The translations under genes were made by a program, and so were the position numbers. The notes under the pieces were generated by a model. That model was not told where the DNA came from. It was given only the letters and a program-made list of their open reading frames with translations, and did no database searches. Shown here piece by piece: positions 8,883 through 13,026 of a stretch of 13,026 nt of DNA (positions within the stretch are counted from its first letter, which is position 1; each line of letters begins with the position of its first letter). Source of the stretch: DAIRVC01 sp036803025 (lineage in GTDB: Bacteria > Chloroflexota > Anaerolineae > Anaerolineales > E44-bin32); NCBI GenBank assembly GCA_036803025.1, contig DAIRVC010000067.1, positions 1 to 13,026 on the forward strand. The letters are read 5' to 3'.

Positions 8883-9355
8883 AGCAGAAGCTCGGCAACA
8901 TGGGGGTCGTCACCACGACCCTGGAACAAGCGGTCAATTGGAGCCGCACCAACGCCATGTGGCCGATGCTCTTCGGGCTTGCCTGCTGCGCCATCGAAAT
9001 GATGAGCGCGCAGTCGGCCGCCTTCGACATGAGCCGTTTCGGCATGGAGTTGATGCGGCCCAGCCCTCGTCAAAGCGACTTGATGATCGTCGCCGGGCGT
9101 GTCAGCCGCAAGATGGCGCCCGTGTTGCGCCGGCTGTATGACCAGATGCCCGATCCCAAGTGGGTGGTGGCCATGGGCGATTGCGCCTCGTGCGGGGGCG
9201 TCTTCAACAACTACGCCATCGTACAGGGCGTGGACGAGGTCGTCCCGGTCGACGTCTACGTCGCCGGATGCCCGCCGCGCCCGGAGGCGCTCATCCACGG
9301 CATCCTGACGCTGCATGCCAAGATCCAGGGCGAGAAGCTCAGGGACTGGGCCTGA
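8873..9355 (+). CDS. nuoB: NADH-quinone oxidoreductase subunit B
   Basis: Peripheral-arm subunit that carries the terminal [4Fe-4S] cluster N2, which passes electrons to quinone. In the 160-residue product the ligands are the tandem Cys38-Cys39 (GLACCAIEMM), Cys104 (MGDCASCGG) and Cys133 (VAGCPPRPEA). Their spacings of 66 and 29 equal those in E. coli NuoB. An additional cysteine, Cys107, sits in the second motif. The ATG at 8873 is chosen over an in-frame GTG at 8852: GGGAG (8861-8865) lies seven bases upstream of it and it gives a ten-base overlap with nuoA. The stop shares an A with a possible nuoC start (TGATG). Confidence 0.97.
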   Translation: MGVEQKLGNMGVVTTTLEQAVNWSRTNAMWPMLFGLACCAIEMMSAQSAAFDMSRFGMELMRPSPRQSDLMIVAGRVSRKMAPVLRRLYDQMPDPKWVVAMGDCASCGGVFNNYAIVQGVDEVVPVDVYVAGCPPRPEALIHGILTLHAKIQGEKLRDWA

Positions 9356-9367
9356 TGGAGGCGGTGC

Positions 9368-9372
9368 GGGAG
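9368..9372 (+). promoter_or_regulatory. Ribosome binding site that favours the inner nuoC start
   Basis: GGGAG lies six bases before the ATG at 9379. The competing ATG at 9355, which overlaps the nuoB stop, has only AGGGA about ten bases upstream. This site is the reason for choosing 9379. Confidence 0.5.
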
Positions 9373-9378
9373 AAGCCC

Positions 9379-9900
9379 ATGAGCACGGTCGAGAAGGCGG
9401 TAGCCGCGCTGCGCAGGGAGTTCGCCGAGAGCGTCCTGGGCGTCGACGAGTTTCGCGGTCAGACTCAGGTGATCCTCGACCGGGCCGCGCTCGTCCCGGC
9501 CTGCACGCTGCTGCGCGACGACGGCGACCTGCGCTTCAATCGGCTGTCGGCACTGACCGCGGTCGACTATTGGCCGGATGAGCCGCGCTTTGCGGTGGCT
9601 TACCAGCTGTACAGCCTCCCCAACCGCACCTACTTCGGCTTGCGCGTGCCACTTCACGGCCAATCGGCCGAGCTGCTCACGCTGCAGGCCGTCTTCCCCA
9701 GCGCCGACTGGCCGGAGCGTGAGGTCTACGACATGTTCGGGATCAAGTTCCTGGGGCACCCGGACCTGCGCCGGCTGCTGATGCCTCACGACTGGCACGG
9801 GCACCCGCTGCGCAAAGACTACCCGCTGGGGTACGAAGAAGTGCAGTTCAGCTTCAACCACGACGAGATCGACCGCAGGAAGCCGTACGCGCGCCGGTAG
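9379..9900 (+). CDS. nuoC: NADH-quinone oxidoreductase subunit C
   Basis: Peripheral-arm (30 kDa-type) subunit of complex I that packs against NuoD near the quinone site. The 173-residue product has the family body FNRLSALTAVDYWPDE, an antiparallel sheet region, then the signature DWPEREVYDMFGIKFLGHP. The closing segment RLLMPHDWHGHPLRKDYPLG is the strongest family marker. It is a stand-alone gene, not fused to nuoD as in E. coli. The start is uncertain: ATG 9379 has a good ribosome-binding site, while ATG 9355 overlaps the nuoB stop and would add eight residues (MEAVREKP) before the conserved core. Eighteen bases separate the stop from nuoD. Confidence 0.94.
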   Translation: MSTVEKAVAALRREFAESVLGVDEFRGQTQVILDRAALVPACTLLRDDGDLRFNRLSALTAVDYWPDEPRFAVAYQLYSLPNRTYFGLRVPLHGQSAELLTLQAVFPSADWPEREVYDMFGIKFLGHPDLRRLLMPHDWHGHPLRKDYPLGYEEVQFSFNHDEIDRRKPYARR

Positions 9901-9918
9901 CCGTGTGAGGAGCAGGTG

Positions 9919-11154
9919 ATGTTTCCGTCGCAACCCTTCGAGGTCACGCTGGATGAGCTGAAGCACCTGGTCTCGCCGCGGGCGCTCGAAGGCGAGACCA
10001 TGCTGCTAAACATGGGCCCCCAGCATCCGAGCACCCACGGGGTGCTGCGCTTGCTGTTGGAGCTGGACGGGGAGACCGTCGTCAGCTGCATCCCCGATGT
10101 CGGCTTTCTGCACACCGGCATCGAGAAGAACATGGAGGCCAAGACCTACCTGAAGGCACTGGTGATGACCGACCGCATGGACTACCTCAATACGGTCGGC
10201 AACAACCTGTGCTACGTGCTGGCTGTCGAGAAGCTCGTCGACCTGGATGTCCCGCCTCGCGCGCAGGCCATTCGCATCATCCTGACCGAGCTGCAGCGGA
10301 TCGCTTCACATCTGGTGTGGCTGGGAACGCACGCGCTCGATCTGGCAGCCATGTCGACCTTCCTGTACTGTTTCCGGGAACGCGAGGAGATCCTCGACAT
10401 CCTGGAGCTGTGCTCGGGCCAGCGCATGATGACCTCGTACATCCGCCCGGGTGGGCTGTGGCGCGATGTGCCGGCCGGGTTCGAGCCGGCTGTGCGCGCC
10501 TTCCTGCGCGACTTCCCCGCCCGCATCCGGCAGTACGAGGGGATGCTGACGAATAACCCGCTGTGGATCGATCGCACCCGGGATATCGCCGTCATTTTGG
10601 GGGACGAGGCCGTGGCCATGGGGCTGACCGGGCCGAGCCTGCGCGGGTCGGGGGTGGACTTCGACGTCCGCAAGGCGGTCCCCTATGCCGGCTACGAGCA
10701 GTACGCGTTCGAAGTCCCGCTCGGATCGCGCGGGGATGTCTACGACCGCTACCTGGTGCGCATGGAGGAGATGCGCCAGAGTCTGCGGATCGTCGAGCAG
10801 GCCCTGCAGCGGCTGCCGGAGGGCCCGGTGCGCAGCGACAATCGCAAGTTCGTCCCGCCGCCGCGGTCGGAGCTGGGCACCAGCATGGAAGCGGTCATCC
10901 ACCACTTCAAGCTGTGGACGGAAGGATTCAGAGCGCCGAAAGGCGCCGTGTATGTTGCCGTCGAATCGCCGCGCGGCGAGCTGGGTTGCTACCTGGAAGG
11001 CGACGGCGGCCCGCAGCCCTATCGGGTCCACTTCCGCACGCCCAGCCTGACGAACCTGGCGGCGCTGCCGCGGCTGGCCAAGGGCCATCTGGTAGCCGAC
11101 CTGGTCGGCATCATCGGCAGCGTGGATATCGTCCTCGGCGATGTAGACCGCTGA
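9919..11154 (+). CDS. nuoD: NADH-quinone oxidoreductase subunit D
   Basis: 49 kDa-type subunit that forms the quinone-binding pocket of complex I with NuoB; related to the large subunit of NiFe hydrogenases but without the metal-binding cysteines. The 411-residue product starts its core with MGPQHPSTHGVLR (His36 and His40, the loop that contacts the quinone head). It continues with GFLHTGIEK and MTDRMDYL, whose Tyr89 corresponds to the quinone-contacting tyrosine of the family. It ends with the canonical DIVLGDVDR. The ATG at 9919 follows GAGGAG (9907-9912) at six bases; the GTG directly before it is a less likely start. Length is typical for a non-fused NuoD. A gap of 28 bp precedes nuoE. 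Confidence 0.97.
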   Translation: MFPSQPFEVTLDELKHLVSPRALEGETMLLNMGPQHPSTHGVLRLLLELDGETVVSCIPDVGFLHTGIEKNMEAKTYLKALVMTDRMDYLNTVGNNLCYVLAVEKLVDLDVPPRAQAIRIILTELQRIASHLVWLGTHALDLAAMSTFLYCFREREEILDILELCSGQRMMTSYIRPGGLWRDVPAGFEPAVRAFLRDFPARIRQYEGMLTNNPLWIDRTRDIAVILGDEAVAMGLTGPSLRGSGVDFDVRKAVPYAGYEQYAFEVPLGSRGDVYDRYLVRMEEMRQSLRIVEQALQRLPEGPVRSDNRKFVPPPRSELGTSMEAVIHHFKLWTEGFRAPKGAVYVAVESPRGELGCYLEGDGGPQPYRVHFRTPSLTNLAALPRLAKGHLVADLVGIIGSVDIVLGDVDR

Positions 11155-11168
11155 TCCGCGAGCAAACC

Positions 11169-11173
11169 GGAGG
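11169..11173 (+). promoter_or_regulatory. Ribosome binding site of nuoE (supports a TTG start)
   Basis: GGAGG lies nine bases before the TTG at 11183. No ATG or GTG is available near it in this frame, so the site supports use of the rare TTG start. Confidence 0.55.
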
Positions 11174-11182
11174 CGCGCACTC

Positions 11183-11683
11183 TTGCTGGCTGAGACCTAT
11201 CGTTCCGAGATCGAAGCGATCCTGGCCAAATACCCGCCGGAGCACAAGCGCTCGGCGGTCATGCCGCTCCTGTACCTGGCGCAGCGAGTATACGGGCATG
11301 TGCCTCCGCAGGCCCTGGACGAGATTGCTGCGCTGTTGGATATCTCCTCCACGCAGGTCGGATCGTTGGTCGGGTTCTACAGCCTGTACTACGACCGGCC
11401 CGGCGGCAAGTACCGTGTGCAGATCTGCACCGATCTGCCCTGTGCGCTGCGAGGGGCGGAGGCTTTTGCCCGAGAGCTCTGTCGGCGGCTGGGGATCGAG
11501 CTGGGCGGGACGACGGCCGATGGCTTGATCACGGTCGAGGCGGTGATGTGCCTGGCGGCGTGTGACCGGGCGCCGATGTTCCAGGTGCAGGACGCCGAGG
11601 GAATCCACTACCACGAGAACCAGACCGTCGATTCAGCCCTGGCGCTGATCGAGATGCTCCGCCAGGGGGTGAGGCGTGGCTGA
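11183..11683 (+). CDS. nuoE: NADH-quinone oxidoreductase subunit E
   Basis: 24 kDa-type thioredoxin-fold subunit of the NADH-oxidising module, carrying the [2Fe-2S] cluster N1a. In the 166-residue product the helical N-terminal part (SAVMPLLYLAQRVYGHVPPQAL, then VGSLVGFYSLYYDRP) is followed by the thioredoxin-like domain with ligands Cys82-x4-Cys87 (CTDLPC) and Cys123-x3-Cys127 (CLAAC). The start is TTG, supported by the upstream GGAGG. The end overlaps nuoF by eight bases. Length is normal and all four ligands are present. Confidence 0.95.
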   Translation: MLAETYRSEIEAILAKYPPEHKRSAVMPLLYLAQRVYGHVPPQALDEIAALLDISSTQVGSLVGFYSLYYDRPGGKYRVQICTDLPCALRGAEAFARELCRRLGIELGGTTADGLITVEAVMCLAACDRAPMFQVQDAEGIHYHENQTVDSALALIEMLRQGVRRG

Positions 11684-12932
11684 GCACATTCTCCTGCGTC
11701 ATCGCGACATCCCCGGCCTGGACGAGCTGGACGTCTACCTGAAGCATGGCGGCTTCGAGGGCCTGCGCAAGGCGGTCACCAAGATGTCGGCGCAGCAGGT
11801 CATCGACGAGGTCAAGGCCTCCGGGCTGCGCGGCCGCGGCGGCGCCGGCTTCCCGGCCGGCCTGAAGTGGTCGTTCCTGACGCCGGGCGTGTTCCCACGC
11901 TACGTCGTGGCCAACGCCGACGAGTCGGAGCCGGGTACCTTCAAAGACCGCGAGATTCTCGAATCCAATCCCTATCAGTTCCTGGAAGGGCTGGCCATCT
12001 GCGCTTACGCCGCGCAGGTGCGCACAGCCTACGTCTACTGCCGCGGCGAGTTCTGGGACCTGGCCCAGGCGCTGGAATGGCGCATCGACCAGCTGCACCA
12101 GCAAGGCCTGCTCGGCGAGCAACTCTTCGGCACGAAGTACGCACTGGAGATCCACGTTCATCTGGGAGCGGGCGCGTACATCTGCGGTGAAGAGACGGCC
12201 TTGCTCGACTCGCTGGAGGGCAAGCTCGGGCAACCGCGGCTGCGGCCGCCGTTCCCGGCGGCCGCCGGCCTGTACGGCAAGCCGACTGTGATCAACAATG
12301 TCGAAACCCTGACCAACTTGCCGCCCGTTCTGACCCGCGGCGCGGCCTGGTACAAGACGATCGGAACGGAGAAGAGCCCCGGCCCGAAGATCTTCTGCCT
12401 GTCCGGGTGTGTCGTTCGGCCGGGGAACTACGAGCTGCCGCTGGGGACGACCTTCCGTGAGTTGATCTTCGATCGCGGCGGCGGGGTCCCCTCCGGCCGG
12501 CGTATCAAGGCCATCCTGCCCGCCGGCGCCTCGTCCACGATCCTGGCCGCTACCGATGCGGTCCTGGATACGCCCATGGATTACGAGTCGGTGGCGGCCA
12601 TCGGCTCCACACTGGGGTCGGCCTCGGTGATCGTGCTGGACGATTCGGTCGACATGACCTGGGCGGTTCTGAAGACGTCCCGCTTTTTCAAACACGAATC
12701 CTGCGGCAAATGCACACCCTGCCGTGAAGGGACGTACTGGATGCTGCATATCGCCGAACGCCTGCACGCCGGGCGCGGCTCGCGCCAGGACGTTGCGTTG
12801 CTCGAGACCGTCGCCCGCCAGATTCAGGGTAAGTGCCTGTGCGCCCTGGGCGAGTTCTCGACCATGCCGGTCGTCTCGGCGGTACAGAACTTCCGGGCCG
12901 ACTTTGAGCAGCACGCGGCGGGCGAGCGATGA
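11676..12932 (+). CDS. nuoF: NADH-quinone oxidoreductase subunit F (NADH- and FMN-binding)
   Basis: 51 kDa-type subunit where NADH is oxidised and FMN reduced; also carries [4Fe-4S] cluster N3. The 418-residue product has the glycine-rich FMN/NADH site GRGGAGFPAGLKW from residue 53, then ADESEPGTFKDREI, then GAYICGEETALLDSLEGK with PRLRPPFPA and NNVETLTN. The C-terminal cluster ligands are Cys343, Cys346 and Cys349 (SCGKCTPCREGTYW) and a distal cysteine, most likely Cys389 (CLCALGEF). The start is GTG with AGGGGG six bases upstream, inside the end of nuoE. Its stop overlaps the nuoG ATG (ATGA). All key motifs are present, so it should be active. Confidence 0.97.
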   Translation: MAEHILLRHRDIPGLDELDVYLKHGGFEGLRKAVTKMSAQQVIDEVKASGLRGRGGAGFPAGLKWSFLTPGVFPRYVVANADESEPGTFKDREILESNPYQFLEGLAICAYAAQVRTAYVYCRGEFWDLAQALEWRIDQLHQQGLLGEQLFGTKYALEIHVHLGAGAYICGEETALLDSLEGKLGQPRLRPPFPAAAGLYGKPTVINNVETLTNLPPVLTRGAAWYKTIGTEKSPGPKIFCLSGCVVRPGNYELPLGTTFRELIFDRGGGVPSGRRIKAILPAGASSTILAATDAVLDTPMDYESVAAIGSTLGSASVIVLDDSVDMTWAVLKTSRFFKHESCGKCTPCREGTYWMLHIAERLHAGRGSRQDVALLETVARQIQGKCLCALGEFSTMPVVSAVQNFRADFEQHAAGER

Positions 12933-13026
12933 GCGCTCAACCGGTTACCCTGACGATCGACGACGTCGCCGTGACCGTTCCGGCCGGGACGTTGATCGTC
13001 GAGGCGGCCAAGCGAGCCGGTATCCA
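12929..13026 (+). CDS. nuoG: NADH-quinone oxidoreductase subunit G (5' end only)
   Basis: Only 32 codons are visible before the right edge. They read as the first strands of an N-terminal [2Fe-2S] ferredoxin domain (VTLTIDDVAVTVPAGTLIVE, then AAKRAGI), as in NuoG, which hosts cluster N1b and further [4Fe-4S] clusters. The cysteine motifs would lie just beyond the edge. The ATG overlaps the nuoF stop by four bases, and position after nuoF is the standard place for nuoG. A formate dehydrogenase or NAD-hydrogenase subunit with the same leading domain cannot be excluded from this fragment, but context favours nuoG. Confidence 0.85.
   Translation, partial: MSAQPVTLTIDDVAVTVPAGTLIVEAAKRAGI

Noticed and set aside
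11529..12914. 461-codon open frame on the minus strand opposite nuoE/nuoF
   Set aside because: Antisense to NuoF, whose FMN, NADH and cluster motifs are complete. No independent evidence of a gene.

Overview
This window looks like core-genome DNA from a GC-rich bacterium, most likely a Chloroflexota lineage near Anaerolineae. That placement is inference. It rests on the codon bias, the fused glycyl-tRNA synthetase, the insertions in the primary sigma factor, the DnaG zinc-ribbon variant, and the order recO-glyQS-dnaG-rpoD running into a nuo operon. No alignment or tree could be run. Coding density is very high: the largest gaps are 111 bp (905-1015) and 129 bp (8397-8525). I found no tRNA, rRNA, CRISPR array, transposase, integrase or phage gene.

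Region 1 (1-904, minus strand) holds the first 301 codons of a classical NADP-type 6-phosphogluconate dehydrogenase (gnd); its 3' end lies beyond the left edge. It is divergent from everything else. The shared 111-bp intergenic region carries a perfect TATAAT box seven bases before the recO ATG, and the same bases read as TATACT on the other strand.

Region 2 (1016-8396, plus strand) is an information-processing gene cluster: recO (recombination mediator), glyQS (alpha and beta subunits of bacterial glycyl-tRNA synthetase in one chain), dnaG (primase) and rpoD (primary sigma factor). recO/glyQS and dnaG/rpoD overlap at their ends. glyQS and dnaG are separated by 52 bp that contain a strong hairpin. 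The order recalls the Firmicutes era-recO-glyQ-glyS-dnaG-sigA neighbourhood and the macromolecular-synthesis operon of other bacteria, but without rpsU.

Region 3 (8526 to the right edge, plus strand) is the start of an operon for the proton-pumping NADH:quinone oxidoreductase (complex I): nuoA, B, C, D, E, F and the first codons of nuoG, tightly packed or overlapping. It is preceded by a terminator-like hairpin and an extended -10 promoter with a leader of about 58 nt. nuoC and nuoD are separate genes. The NADH-oxidising module (E, F, G) is present, so this is a full NADH-linked type rather than the 11-subunit form.

I do not see an undescribed defence, mobile or biosynthetic system here. The points worth a second look are molecular details: a probably leaderless and possibly bidirectional recO/gnd promoter, the glyQS-dnaG hairpin, the altered zinc-ligand spacing in DnaG, and the insertions in the sigma factor.
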